DNA of 64,000 nt from Nesterenkonia sandarakina (GTDB lineage Bacteria > Actinomycetota > Actinomycetes > Actinomycetales > Micrococcaceae), in NCBI RefSeq assembly GCF_013410215.1, contig NZ_JACCFQ010000001.1, positions 558,001 through 622,000 on the forward strand, written 5' to 3'. How positions within the stretch are numbered: the first letter of the stretch is position 1; every line of letters starts with the position of its first letter. The notes under the pieces were generated by a model. That model did no database searches and was not told where the DNA came from. It worked only from the letters and a program-made list of their open reading frames with translations. Positions 43,072 to 52,648 of the stretch are shown one piece after another. The translations under genes and the position numbers were made by a program.

Positions 43072-44376
43072 CTACCGGATGCCGGTGACCGCCGCTGAGC
43101 GCTGCGGCACACGCAGCTCCAGGTGACTCGCGCCCGGGGCCTGAAGCTCGAAGCTGGCCACCGCGCCGTCGACCTCGAGCTCATAGCCGCCGAGGAAGCC
43201 CTCCAGGCTGACCCGGCCGGCCTCGTCGGTGCGCAGCGGGGTCTCCGGGGTCCACCATTCGCCTTTGATCAGCTCATGGAGCCGGTCGTAGGCGGGCTTG
43301 GGGCTGCCGTCGCGGCGGAGCAGACCGCCGGGGGCGTTGAGCCACATGTCCTTGTCCGGCAGACCCCAATAGGTCAGGGACTCTACGGCCGGGTGCGCGA
43401 AGAGCCGTCGGTAGTGGGCCTGGATCTCCTCGGCCTGGCGCGCTTCCCCCTCCTCGGTGGAGGGCCACTGCGCGGCTGAGACCTGCCAGTCGTTGAGGTC
43501 GGAGATGTGCTCGGGCACCGGGGTGCCGGAGAGGATCGTGGTCTCGGTGAAGTGGATCGGGATGTTGAAGCGCGAGAACCGCTCCAGCACGTCGTGGGTC
43601 TTCTCCTCACCCCAGGCGCCCTGGTGCATATGGGACTGCAGACCCAGCCGGTCGATCTCCACCCCTGCCTCCAGCGCCGCCTCGATCAGACACTCGTAGC
43701 CGGTGGACATGTCGAAGTCGTTCAGCAGCAGGGTGGCCTCGGGGTTCGCCGCTCGCGCCTCCTCGAAGGCCAGCCGCAGCATCGCGACCCGCCCCTTCTG
43801 CCGGGCGAGCGTTGTGACCGCATTGGGCTCGGCGGTGAACACCGGCATGATCACGGCCTCGTTGATCGCATCCCAGGTGTCGATTACTGTGCTGAAGTCC
43901 GCCACCTCGCGGCGGATCCGCTCGCGGAGCGCCTGGTCGATCTGCTCGGCCCCCAGGTCCATCAGCCACGGCGCGGTCAGCGTGTGCCACAGCAGCGGGT
44001 GGCCTTTGACGCCCACGCCGCGGTCCTTGAACCACTGCGCGGCGGCACGCAGCTCGGCGGTCTTCGGCTCGCCGCGGACCGCCTCGAACCGGCCCCAGTA
44101 GAACGGCAGGGTGGCCTTGTTGAACAGGGCCGTCCAGCGCCGCGCGAGCTCGGCGTCGCCGGTCTCGTCCTGGGATCTCCCGTTGATCCAGTCGATGAGC
44201 TCGAACCCGATGCAGCCGAACCCGAAGGCGTGGTCCCGCTGGCGCACCAGCACATCCTGCTCCGCCAGAGGCGACCCGTCCTCACCGGTGACGGTGAGCG
44301 TGGCCTGGGCCCGGCGGTGCGCCAGACCGGGGTCGGGGCGGAGCGATGATCCGGGCGAGGTGAAGAGCGAGGTCAT
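43072..44376 (-). CDS. GH10 endo-1,4-beta-xylanase (cytoplasmic)
   Basis: 434 aa GH10 glycoside hydrolase. The acid/base E173 is in WDAINEAV and the nucleophile E278 is in HFTETTI; GHPLLWH and LQSHMHQGAW line the active site. No signal peptide (MTSLFTSPGSSLRPDPG), so it is intracellular and most likely acts on imported short xylo-oligosaccharides. A short beta-rich C-terminal piece (about 390-434) follows the barrel. No transporter or other hemicellulose gene is nearby. Confidence 0.9.
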   Translation of the reverse strand: MTSLFTSPGSSLRPDPGLAHRRAQATLTVTGEDGSPLAEQDVLVRQRDHAFGFGCIGFELIDWINGRSQDETGDAELARRWTALFNKATLPFYWGRFEAVRGEPKTAELRAAAQWFKDRGVGVKGHPLLWHTLTAPWLMDLGAEQIDQALRERIRREVADFSTVIDTWDAINEAVIMPVFTAEPNAVTTLARQKGRVAMLRLAFEEARAANPEATLLLNDFDMSTGYECLIEAALEAGVEIDRLGLQSHMHQGAWGEEKTHDVLERFSRFNIPIHFTETTILSGTPVPEHISDLNDWQVSAAQWPSTEEGEARQAEEIQAHYRRLFAHPAVESLTYWGLPDKDMWLNAPGGLLRRDGSPKPAYDRLHELIKGEWWTPETPLRTDEAGRVSLEGFLGGYELEVDGAVASFELQAPGASHLELRVPQRSAAVTGIR

Positions 44377-44418
44377 GGTTGAAGTCTGCCATGGACATGT
44401 GACTCAGCGCATAGTCGC

Positions 44419-45117
44419 CTATCGAAGCCGCCTGAACCCCTCGGTCTTCTTGGCCGGCCCGGAGACCAGGATGATGTCGTCGGCGGCCAGCACGGTCTGC
44501 GCGGTGGCCGGCTCCCATCCCCTGCCGGCGTGCTTGACCGCGGTGATCGTGACCCCGTGGCGCCGCCGGACGTCGAGGGCGCCCAGCTCGCGCCCCAGAA
44601 TCTCCTGGTGCGGTGTGGTCTTGGCCAGGGCATAGTCCTCGTCGATCAGGATGTAGTCCTGCAGACTCCCGCGCACCATATGCGCCACCCGGCGCCCCAT
44701 GTCCTGCTCCGGGAAGACGATATGGCGCACGCCGAGCTGCTGAAGGATCGCCCGGTGCGGCTCGCTGACCGCCTTCGCCCAGAGCTCGGGGATGTTGAAC
44801 TGCAGCATCAGTGAGGTGACCAGGATGCTGGCCTCCAAGTTCGAGGCGATGGCGATGACCACGTGGTCGAACTCGTCCACCGCGAGTTGGCGCAGCGCCT
44901 CCTCGCTGGTGACATCGGCCACCGCGACGTGGGTCAGGCGCCCGTTCAGCGACTGCACCACCGACTCGTCCTGGTCGATGCCGAGCACATCGGTGCCGTG
45001 GGACATCAGCTCCAGGGCCAGGGCGCGGCCAAACCGGCCCAGTCCGATCACCGCGACCGAGTCCGGCCCTGCGACGTCGCCGGGGTTGGTTCCTCCGAAG
45101 AGCTTGAAACTAGCCAA
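44419..45117 (-). CDS. trkA: Potassium uptake regulatory subunit (KtrA/TrkA, RCK domain)
   Basis: 232 aa. RCK_N Rossmann fold VAVIGLGRFGRALALELMS, then a C-terminal TrkA_C domain. It gates the TrkH/KtrB channel in response to nucleotide. TTG 45117 is favoured: AAGGAAAGG (45125-45133) lies 7 nt upstream and it overlaps the trkH stop; ATG 45144 would overlap further. Both genes form a pair. Confidence 0.9.
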   Translation of the reverse strand: MASFKLFGGTNPGDVAGPDSVAVIGLGRFGRALALELMSHGTDVLGIDQDESVVQSLNGRLTHVAVADVTSEEALRQLAVDEFDHVVIAIASNLEASILVTSLMLQFNIPELWAKAVSEPHRAILQQLGVRHIVFPEQDMGRRVAHMVRGSLQDYILIDEDYALAKTTPHQEILGRELGALDVRRRHGVTITAVKHAGRGWEPATAQTVLAADDIILVSGPAKKTEGFRRLR

Positions 45118-46498
45118 TGATCGGCCTTTCCTTGGGGAGTTCATAGAGGGTTCGGCGCTCGCGCAGCGCCAGTGCCGAGGCGAAGGTGATCGGGCCGACC
45201 CGCCCGATGAACATCAGCAGGACCAGCATCAGCTGGCCCAGCATCGGAAGCTCCGCGGTGATCCCGGTGGAGAGCCCCACGGTGGAGAACGCCGAGACGG
45301 TCTCGAAGAGCACCTGATCCAGGGGCAGGCCGCTGAGGTGCATCAGCGCCCCGGTGACCACGACCACGAGGCTCCCCGCCAGCAGCACGACGGCGATGGC
45401 CTGCCGGTGCACCGCCCGGGAGAGCCGTTTGCCGAAGATGTTCACCGCGGCGTCTCCGCGCAGCTCGGTGAAGACGATGAACAGCAGCACCGCGACGGTG
45501 GTGACCTTGATCCCGCCGGCCGTGCCGGCAGGGGCGCCGCCGATGAACATCAGCACGTCCATCCCCAGCCAGGTGGTCGGCTTCATGGCAGAGATGTCCA
45601 CGCTGTTGAAGCCGGCGGTGCGGGTCTGGACCGACTGGAAGAAGCTGGCCAGCAGCTTCTCTGGCCAGGACATCGGTCCCAGCGTCGCCGGGTTCGACCA
45701 CTCCAGCGCCAGGATCATCCCCGTGCCCAGCACCAGCAGCACGCTGGTGGCCCAGACCACGATCCGGGTATGCATGGACCACAGCCGCGGTGTCCGGAAC
45801 CGTCGGCGCAGCTGCATGATCACGGGGAAGCCCAGTCCGCCGAGGATGATCGCGGCACACAGCGGCAGGCCGATCACCGGGTCCCCGACGAAGCCCATCA
45901 TGGAGTCGCTGTAGAGCGCGAAGCCGGCGTTGTTGAAGGCCGAGACGGCGTGGAAGCTGCCGTGCCAGATCGCGTCCCCGAGGCTCATGTCGTAGCCCAG
46001 GTGGAGCCGCAGGGAGAGGATCACCGCGAGCACCGCCTCGATGACCAGCGAGATCTTGATGATTCCCAGGATCAGGGAGCGCAGGTCTGCCAGGCCCAGG
46101 CTCTTGGCCTCGGTCGCGGCCAGCAGCTTCGAGCGCAGCGAGAGCCGGCCCAGCACCATCAGGCCTACCACGGTGGCGAAGGTCATCACCCCGAAGCCGC
46201 CGAGCTGGATGAGCACCAGGATCACCACCTGACCGAACACGGAGAAGTGGGATCCGGTGTCCACCACGGTGAGGCCGGTGACGCACAGGGCGGAGGTGGC
46301 GGTGAACAGCGCGTGGATGAAGTCGGTCTGCCCTCCCGGGGCCGTGGCGGCGGGGAGCAGCAGCAGTCCGGTTCCGGCAGCGGTGACCAGGAGGAAGCCG
46401 AGGAAGATGAGCTGGACCGGTCTGACCCGGCGCAGCATCGCCCGCTGATCAGCGGGCAGGGGCTGATTCACAAAGCTGAAGCGTAGACCTGCAGGCAC
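45110..46498 (-). CDS. trkH: Potassium transporter KtrB/TrkH family
   Basis: 462 aa with the fourfold M1-P-M2 arrangement. The pore loops contain TSALCVTGLTVVDT, HAVSAFNNAGF, TRTAGFNSVD and SAFSTVGLSTG, with the selectivity-filter glycines. ATG 46498. Partner RCK subunit overlaps at the 3' end. The 5' side shows only the cspA terminator. Confidence 0.93.
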   Translation of the reverse strand: MPAGLRFSFVNQPLPADQRAMLRRVRPVQLIFLGFLLVTAAGTGLLLLPAATAPGGQTDFIHALFTATSALCVTGLTVVDTGSHFSVFGQVVILVLIQLGGFGVMTFATVVGLMVLGRLSLRSKLLAATEAKSLGLADLRSLILGIIKISLVIEAVLAVILSLRLHLGYDMSLGDAIWHGSFHAVSAFNNAGFALYSDSMMGFVGDPVIGLPLCAAIILGGLGFPVIMQLRRRFRTPRLWSMHTRIVVWATSVLLVLGTGMILALEWSNPATLGPMSWPEKLLASFFQSVQTRTAGFNSVDISAMKPTTWLGMDVLMFIGGAPAGTAGGIKVTTVAVLLFIVFTELRGDAAVNIFGKRLSRAVHRQAIAVVLLAGSLVVVVTGALMHLSGLPLDQVLFETVSAFSTVGLSTGITAELPMLGQLMLVLLMFIGRVGPITFASALALRERRTLYELPKERPIIG

Positions 46499-46571
46499 CT
46501 CCGGACAAGGCCTGCGGCGGTATGACCTCGGTCGTAGCGATCAGCCCGGGTCGGAAGGGGGATAAACCCAG

Positions 46572-46621
46572 AAAAAAAGACCGACCCCTGGACTCGCAGC
46601 TGCGAGTCCAGGGGTCGGTCT
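46572..46621 (-). terminator. Perfect 44-bp palindrome terminator of cspA
   Basis: 46578-46599 and 46600-46621 are exact reverse complements (22-bp stem, AGACCGACCCC... with apex at 46599/46600). On the minus strand a run of seven T follows (46572-46578), as expected for cspA. Read on the plus strand there is only a weak T-stretch. Confidence 0.95.
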
Positions 46622-46700
46622 CTATGAGGTTCTGTTCATCGAACCCGAGGTGCTCAGCGTCAGACGGCTAAGAAGCCATCCTCGGCGAACTCAGTGGAGT

Positions 46701-46904
46701 TCAGAGCGGGTTGACGTTCTCAGCCTGGAGACCCTTGGGGCCGCGGGCGGTCTCGAACTCAACCTTCTGGTTCTCCTCGAGGGAACGGAAGCCGGAAGTG
46801 GTGATCGCGCTGAAGTGCACGAAGACATCGTCTGAACCGTCTTCGGGGGCGATGAAGCCGTAGCCCTTTTCAGCGTTGAACCATTTAACTGTGCCAGTGG
46901 CCAT
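46701..46904 (-). CDS. cspA: Cold-shock protein CspA-type
   Basis: 67 aa single-stranded nucleic-acid-binding OB fold with RNP1 KGYGFI and RNP2 VFVHFSA. ATG 46904. The ~230-nt gap upstream (46905-47136) is A+T-rich for this genome and may hold a long cold-shock leader; no clear promoter can be fixed. Confidence 0.96.
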   Translation of the reverse strand: MATGTVKWFNAEKGYGFIAPEDGSDDVFVHFSAITTSGFRSLEENQKVEFETARGPKGLQAENVNPL

Positions 46905-47136
46905 GATGTTTCCTTAATATACTTGCTCTTGCTACGCATCGATCTCACGATGCATGTGCCGCAACCAACCTGGCCGGTCGAGAGCGGTGTCTACTGGACG
47001 ACCGCATAAGTGTAGAAGCCCGTGTAGTACTCCGTCAGCCTACGCTAATAATCGGCTGGGGTCACTACTGGTCTCGGGAGCATCATCATATGCCCACTGT
47101 GGCCGTGAAGCCCCGGCGTTGGCACACCCTCCCGGC

Positions 47137-49479
47137 TTAGCTCTCCTCTGCCGGGATCCCGTTGTGGGCCTGGAACCGGACCATCATCGCCTTGAACCCC
47201 GGGGTGTTGGATTCCCGAGCGACCAGATTCCGGTGGGTCAGCGCGTTGGCCTCCGGGTAGTAGGCCGCCACGCAGCCGCGCGCCGTGGGGTAGGCCACCA
47301 GGTGGAAGCGCTGCGCGCGGCGCTCCTCGCCCTGGAACACCGAGATCACGTCGACCAGCGCCCGGTCCTCGAAGCCGGTCTCGGCCAGGTCCTCCGGATG
47401 GATCAGGATCACCCGGCGGCCCCCTGAGATCCCCCGGTAACGGTCATCGAGCCCGTAGAAGGTGGTGTTGTACTGATCGTGGGAGCGCATGGTCTGCAGT
47501 ACCAGGTGCCCCGGGGGCGGGGTGAGGTACTCCAGGGCGCGCACCGTGAACCCGGCTCGGCCGTCCGCGGTGGCAAAGGAGCGGTGATCCCGGGGCGGGT
47601 TGGGCAGCACGAATCCCAGCTTGCCCCGGATCCGGCGGTTGAAGTCCTCGGTGCCCTCCACCACGCGGGAGGCGTGGTCACGGATGACGTCGTAGTCCTC
47701 CGCCATCGACTGCCAGTCCACCACGTGGTCGGGCCCGAAGATCGCCTGCGCCATGCGGGCGATGATGACCGGCTCCGCGAGCAGGTGGTCCGAGACCGGC
47801 TCCAGTCGCCCCCGTGTGGAGCTGACCACCGACATCGAGTTCTCCACGGAGAGGAACTGGGCGCCGCCGGGGTGCTTGTCGTCGCGGTCGGAGCGTCCCA
47901 GCGTGGGCAGGATGATGGAGGTCTCCCCGTGGACCACGTGCGAGCGGTTGGGCTTGGTGGAGATGTGCACCGTCAGGCCGGTGCGCTTCAGCCCGGCCTC
48001 CATCACCGCGGTGTCGGAGTTCGCGGCCGCGAGGTTTCCCCCCATGGAGACGAAGACGTCGACGTCTCCGGCGTCCATGGCGGACATCCCGTGGGTGGAG
48101 TCGTAGCCGTGGGCTCGCGGGGAGCGGATGCCGAACTCGGCGTCGAGCCTGGCCAGGAAGGGTTCGGTGGGCTTCTCCCAGATCCCGAAGGTCCGGTCTC
48201 CCTGGACGTTGGAGTGCCCGCGCACCGGACAGGCTCCGGCCCCGGGCTTGCCGAAGTTGCCCTGGAGCAGCAGCAGGTTGACGATCTCCTTGATGGTGTC
48301 CACCGAGTGCGGCTGCTGGGTCAGTCCCAGCGCCCAGCAGAAGATCGTCGCCTTCGAGGCCGCCATCAGATCGGCGATGTGTTCGATCTCTTCGCGCTGC
48401 AGGCCGGTGGCCCGCTCGATCTCGGTCCAGTCCAGGGTGGCGCGAACCTGGGCGTATTCGGCGAAGCCCCTGGTCTTGGACTCCACGAACTCCCGGTCGA
48501 CCACGGAGCCGGGGTGCTCCTGCTCCTTGCGCAGCAGCAGGTGGCCCAGGGCCTGGAACAGGGCCTGGTCTCCGCCGACCTTGATCTGGAGGAACTCGTC
48601 GCTGATCCGTTCCCCGTCCCCGAGCATGCCCTTGGCGGTCTGCGGGTCCTTGAACCGCAGCAGCCCTGCCTCGGGCAGCGGGTTGACCGAGACCACCTTG
48701 CCGCCGTTCTTCCTGGCCTCGGCCAGGGACCCGAGCATCCGGGGGTGGTTGGTGCCGGGGTTCTGACCGACCACGAAGATCAGCTCGGAGTGCTCGATGT
48801 CCTTCAGCGAGACGGTGCCCTTGCCGATGCCGATGGTCGGGTTCAGCGCGGTCCCGGAGGACTCGTGGCACATGTTCGAACAGTCCGGCAGGTTGTTGGT
48901 GCCCAGCGAGCGCGCCAGCAGCTGGTAGAGGAACGCGGTCTCGTTCGCCGTGCGCCCGGAGGTGTAGAACATGCACCGCTCCGGCGTCGTGGCCCGGACG
49001 TGCTCTCCGATGGTCTCGAAGGCCTCGGTCCAGCTGATCGGTCGGTAGTGGGTCTCCCCGGCCCGGATCATCATGGGGTGGGTGATCCTCCCGGACTGGC
49101 CCAGCCAGTACTCGGTCTTGGTCTCCAGCTCGGCGATGGGATGTTCGGCCCACCACTGCGGGGTCACGATCCGGGTGGTGGACTCCTCCGCGAGCGCCTT
49201 CGCACCGTTCTCGCAGAACTCCACCGGCTTGCGCTTGGTCTCGGTGGGCTCGGGCCAGGCGCACCCGGGGCAGTCCACGCCCTGGGACTGATTGACCCGG
49301 TACATCGACCGCACGGTGCGGGAGAGCCCGCCCTGGGCCATGCCGCGGGCGAAGGAGACCTCCACCGCCTTGAGCCCGGCCGCGTGGGTCTTGGGCTCGC
49401 TCACCTGCAGCGAGTCCTCGTCGATGTCCTGGAACTGCGCGGCGTGGCCGCGGACTGATTCATCACGCACCTTGGTCAT
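47137..49479 (-). CDS. FdhF/YdeP-type molybdopterin oxidoreductase
   Basis: 780 aa from ATG 49479. VDCPGCAWPEP near the start is the short Cys motif of the YdeP subgroup. The MGD-binding Moco domains follow, with IFVVGQNPGTNHPRML, TIFCWALGLTQQPHSVD, GNFGKPGAGACPVRGHSNVQGDRT, and DQYNTTFYGLDDRY. YdeP-type proteins are linked to acid resistance, and their substrate is unproven; fdhD next door supports a formate-dehydrogenase-like cofactor requirement. ATGA overlap with fdhD. Confidence 0.92.
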   Translation of the reverse strand: MTKVRDESVRGHAAQFQDIDEDSLQVSEPKTHAAGLKAVEVSFARGMAQGGLSRTVRSMYRVNQSQGVDCPGCAWPEPTETKRKPVEFCENGAKALAEESTTRIVTPQWWAEHPIAELETKTEYWLGQSGRITHPMMIRAGETHYRPISWTEAFETIGEHVRATTPERCMFYTSGRTANETAFLYQLLARSLGTNNLPDCSNMCHESSGTALNPTIGIGKGTVSLKDIEHSELIFVVGQNPGTNHPRMLGSLAEARKNGGKVVSVNPLPEAGLLRFKDPQTAKGMLGDGERISDEFLQIKVGGDQALFQALGHLLLRKEQEHPGSVVDREFVESKTRGFAEYAQVRATLDWTEIERATGLQREEIEHIADLMAASKATIFCWALGLTQQPHSVDTIKEIVNLLLLQGNFGKPGAGACPVRGHSNVQGDRTFGIWEKPTEPFLARLDAEFGIRSPRAHGYDSTHGMSAMDAGDVDVFVSMGGNLAAANSDTAVMEAGLKRTGLTVHISTKPNRSHVVHGETSIILPTLGRSDRDDKHPGGAQFLSVENSMSVVSSTRGRLEPVSDHLLAEPVIIARMAQAIFGPDHVVDWQSMAEDYDVIRDHASRVVEGTEDFNRRIRGKLGFVLPNPPRDHRSFATADGRAGFTVRALEYLTPPPGHLVLQTMRSHDQYNTTFYGLDDRYRGISGGRRVILIHPEDLAETGFEDRALVDVISVFQGEERRAQRFHLVAYPTARGCVAAYYPEANALTHRNLVARESNTPGFKAMMVRFQAHNGIPAEES

Positions 49480-50312
49480 GAGTCCTCGTCCTCCCTCTCG
49501 ATGCGCTGGAAGTGGGTGTAGAGATTGATGGATCGGCCTCGGGAGAATCCGGCAAGGCTCAGTCCGGAGCGTTCGGCCAGGTCCACCGCCAACGACGACG
49601 GCGCCCCCACCGCGCTGAGCATCTCGATCCCCGCCAGGGCGGCCTTCTGCACCAGCTCGAAGGAGGCCCGTCCCGAGACCTGGAGCACCGTTCCGGCCAG
49701 CGGGAGCCGCCCCTGGGTCAGCGCCCAGCCGACCACCTTGTCCACCGCATTGTGCCGTCCCACGTCTTCGCGCAGGCACAGCAGCTCGCCGGCGGCGTCG
49801 AAGAGGCCTGCGGCGTGGACACCGCCGGTCTTGGAGAACAGCGTCTGGGACTCGCGCATCCGCTCCGGAAGCTGCAGCAGCGTCTGCGGGTGCATCCGCA
49901 GCGTGTCCGTGGGGTGCGCGGGCAGGGTCTTCTCCACCGCGTCGATGGAGGTGGTTCCGCAGATCCCGCAGGCCGAGGTGGTCAGCACGTTGCGAGTGCG
50001 CAGCAGCGAGGTCGGCGGCAGCGCCGGATCCAGTTCGGCGTCGATCACGTTATAGGTCTGATTGCCCTGCTCGTCGGTCCCGGCGCAGTAGCGCAGGCTG
50101 CGCAGGTGCTCCTGGGCGCTGATGATGCCCTCGGCCACCAGGAACCCGGCGACGAGCTCGAAGTCGTGACCCGGGGTGCGCATGGTCACGGTGAAGGACT
50201 CCCCCGCCAGGCGCAGCTCCAAGGGCTCTTCCACGGCGAGCAGATCACCCTTGCTGCGGGTCCCGTCGGCGCGCAGGGTCAGCACCCGGCGACGTTGGGT
50301 CAGCCGTCCCAT
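49476..50312 (-). CDS. fdhD: Formate dehydrogenase accessory sulfurtransferase FdhD
   Basis: 278 aa from ATG 50312. Transfers sulfur to the Mo-cofactor of FdhF-type enzymes. The sulfur-relay cysteines C115 and C118 are in TSACGICGTTS; LREDVGRHNAVDKVVG is the conserved C-terminal block. Its start overlaps the moeA 3' end by 13 bp, and its stop overlaps the oxidoreductase start, so translation is coupled. Confidence 0.93.
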   Translation of the reverse strand: MGRLTQRRRVLTLRADGTRSKGDLLAVEEPLELRLAGESFTVTMRTPGHDFELVAGFLVAEGIISAQEHLRSLRYCAGTDEQGNQTYNVIDAELDPALPPTSLLRTRNVLTTSACGICGTTSIDAVEKTLPAHPTDTLRMHPQTLLQLPERMRESQTLFSKTGGVHAAGLFDAAGELLCLREDVGRHNAVDKVVGWALTQGRLPLAGTVLQVSGRASFELVQKAALAGIEMLSAVGAPSSLAVDLAERSGLSLAGFSRGRSINLYTHFQRIEREDEDS

Positions 50313-51544
50313 ATCGACTCCTGGGCGTGCTGTCCGGGGACCGGGAGACACTCCACCGGTTCCCCTGCGGCCACCCCGCGGGGAGGGACGATCGCCAGCG
50401 CATCGGCGTCCGCGAGGCCGCGCATCATATGTGGCCGACTGTGACCGGCCGGGCGCATCCCTTCCGGGCAGCGCCGCACCGGCAGCAGCCGGACCCCGCG
50501 GCGCGCACCGGGCAGCGGTTCGGCCGCGGTGGCAGAGAGCACCCGGGTGCGTGCTTGAGCATCGATCCCGCGCAGCGCGCGCAGCAGCGGCACACCCAGC
50601 GCGGTCAAGCCTGAGAATCCTGCCAGCGGATTTCCGGGCAGCCCCAGCAGGTACAACGGTCCCTTCCGGCGCGGGAGCTGTGCCAGCAGCACCGGATGAC
50701 CCGGGCGCATGTCCACCGAGTCCACCACCAGGCTCGCGCCGAGCATCTCCAGGGCTGGTCGCAGCGCGTCGGCGCGGGAATGGGCGGTGCCGCCGCTGGT
50801 GATGATCAGGTCGGCGCGCCCGGCCTGCGCGACCTCGGCCAGCGTGGCTGCCAGCACCTGGGGGTCATCGCCCAGCCGCTGCGCGTCCACCGAGGCGGCG
50901 CCCATCTGGGTGAGCATCTGCGGCAGCGCCAGGCCGAAGACGTCGCGCACCTGTCCGGGGGCGGGGATGCCGGTGGTGGTCACCTCCTCACCGGTGAGCA
51001 CCAGCTGCACCTCTGGTCGCGGGATCACCGTGACGTGATCGTGGCCGGCCACCGCGGCGACGGCGGCGCGCGCCGGGGTCAGCATCGCGCCGGCCGGGAC
51101 CAGCAGGTCCTGGGCACGGCACTCCTCCCCCGCCAGGCGCACGTTGCGCCCGGGCGCGGTGTCGGGGCTGGTGCTCAGGGCCTGCAGCTGTTGCCCCTCG
51201 GTGATGCCGTGCTCGGCACGCAGCACCGAATGTGTGCCCTGGGGCAGCGGGGAACCGGTGAGCACCGCCGTGGCCTCTCCGGGGTGCAGCGGGGACTGCC
51301 GGACGGCAGGGCTGTGCGCGATGCCGGCTCGCAGCGCCCAGCCCCGGTCTGCTTCGGTGCGCGCCAGGGGCTCGGCGGTCAGCGCCCAGCCGTCCATCGC
51401 GGAGGTCGAGACATGCGGGATGTCCTGCAGGGCCCGGACCGGGCTGTGCAGCACACCGCCGATCCCGTCCTGGAGGCTCACGCGCACCGGAGACAGGGAT
51501 TCGGCGGCAGCGGCCCGGTCCCGGGCCTGGGTCAGGGTCAGCAT
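50300..51544 (-). CDS. moeA: Molybdopterin molybdenumtransferase
   Basis: 414 aa MoeA. It inserts molybdate into adenylylated molybdopterin. VSTSAMDGWAL, TGSPLPQG, VLTGEEVT, SGGTAHSRADAL and LGLPGNPLAGF are the expected MoeA blocks. Operon with fdhD and, upstream, DUF6457 and mobA. Confidence 0.93.
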   Translation of the reverse strand: MLTLTQARDRAAAAESLSPVRVSLQDGIGGVLHSPVRALQDIPHVSTSAMDGWALTAEPLARTEADRGWALRAGIAHSPAVRQSPLHPGEATAVLTGSPLPQGTHSVLRAEHGITEGQQLQALSTSPDTAPGRNVRLAGEECRAQDLLVPAGAMLTPARAAVAAVAGHDHVTVIPRPEVQLVLTGEEVTTTGIPAPGQVRDVFGLALPQMLTQMGAASVDAQRLGDDPQVLAATLAEVAQAGRADLIITSGGTAHSRADALRPALEMLGASLVVDSVDMRPGHPVLLAQLPRRKGPLYLLGLPGNPLAGFSGLTALGVPLLRALRGIDAQARTRVLSATAAEPLPGARRGVRLLPVRRCPEGMRPAGHSRPHMMRGLADADALAIVPPRGVAAGEPVECLPVPGQHAQESIWDG

Positions 51545-51561
51545 CACAGGGCAGGCATCGA

Positions 51562-51852
51562 TCAGCCCACGGCTCCGGACCGGCGCTCAAGCAGCTCTGC
51601 GGCCACCCGGGAGGCGGCGCGTGAAGCCGTCTGGAAGTCGGCCTGCCCAGTGGCCTCGGCAAGCCCGGCGACGTAGCCGATGAGGTAGGTGGTCACCGGC
51701 GCCGCGGGACGGACCACGGTGTGCGCGGCCTGTCCGGCGAGTGCCAGGACCGCATCGATGTCGATCTCGATCCCGTCCACCTCAAGATGATGGGCGAGTT
51801 CCTTGACCCAGAGCTCGATGGGCTCGTGCGGGTGGGTCGATTCAGCGGTCAT
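51562..51852 (-). CDS. DUF6457 protein
   Basis: 96 aa from ATG 51852, helical. The segment ELAHHLEVDGIEIDIDAVLALAG and VRPAAPVTTYLIGYVAG match the actinobacterial DUF6457 proteins, always next to moeA/mobA. Probably helps Mo-cofactor synthesis or delivery; mechanism unknown. Confidence 0.85.
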   Translation of the reverse strand: MTAESTHPHEPIELWVKELAHHLEVDGIEIDIDAVLALAGQAAHTVVRPAAPVTTYLIGYVAGLAEATGQADFQTASRAASRVAAELLERRSGAVG

Positions 51853-51892
51853 CTCGGCTCCTTCATTGACTGGCTCAAGAGTCTCACAGTCG

Positions 51893-51946
51893 GGTTGGTC
51901 GGGGCAGCTGGACTGGTCAGGGCAGCCGGACTGGTCAGGGCAGCCG
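51893..51946. repeat. 18-bp tandem repeat, 3 copies
   Basis: Units at 51893-51910 (variant), 51911-51928 and 51929-51946 of GACTGGTCAGGGCAGCCG. The last copy contains the mobA stop, so repeat expansion has happened at the very 3' end of that gene. Confidence 0.85.
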
Positions 51947-52648
51947 GATGCCGAGTCGCTGGGCGTCCGCAAGGGTGTCCACATCTGTGCAAAGTCCGTC
52001 CGGGATCACGGGCTGCCGCAGCCGGGCTGCCTCCTGAAGCCCGTGGAGCAGCCAGCGCAGCGGCTGGTTCTCGGCCTGGGCCGGGGTCAGCTGCTCCACC
52101 CGGCGCAGCAGCCAGCCTGTGGGGACCGCCGCGCTGAGATACTGCCGGCGTCCGGTGGCGTCACAGGGGAGCACCGCGACCGACTCTGGACCCGGATCGT
52201 CATCGGGCACCTGCGGGAGCGGTGGGAGCTGGTGCAGCAGCCAGTCCAGCAGCGCGGCGGGTTCGGTGAGGTCCACGGCGAGCAGCAGGGTCCAGCCGGG
52301 CAGGTCGGCAGGGTCGACGTCGGGACCGGGAGCGAGGCCGCTGCGTCGCAGTTCACCAGCACCAGAGAGGACGGCGGCAGCTGGTCCGGAGTAGGCGGGC
52401 TGCTCTTGGACCAGCGGGACCGCGGCGCCGATCACCCCTCGCAGCGACGCCGGGCCCACCACGACGGTGCCGATGCCGCGGCTCTCCAACGCCTGGAGCC
52501 AGCGCTGGATCTGAGACTGCCCGTCGCTGCGCAGCAGCGACTTCTCCACTCCTCCCAGGCGGCTTCCCCTCCCTCCGGCGAGCAGGATCGCAGAGACCGA
52601 GGACGCGCGGGGGCGCCCGGTTCCGGACGGGGGGTCAGTGCGTTGCAC
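51935..52648 (-). CDS. mobA: Molybdenum cofactor guanylyltransferase
   Basis: 237 aa from GTG 52648. SAILLAGGRGSRLGGVEKSLL is the nucleotide-binding motif; LLLAVDLTEPAALLD and VLPCDATGRRQYLSA follow. It links GMP to molybdopterin to give the MGD cofactor needed by the FdhF-type enzyme. Start overlaps the HNH gene 3' end by 14 bp. Confidence 0.9.
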   Translation of the reverse strand: MQRTDPPSGTGRPRASSVSAILLAGGRGSRLGGVEKSLLRSDGQSQIQRWLQALESRGIGTVVVGPASLRGVIGAAVPLVQEQPAYSGPAAAVLSGAGELRRSGLAPGPDVDPADLPGWTLLLAVDLTEPAALLDWLLHQLPPLPQVPDDDPGPESVAVLPCDATGRRQYLSAAVPTGWLLRRVEQLTPAQAENQPLRWLLHGLQEAARLRQPVIPDGLCTDVDTLADAQRLGIRLP

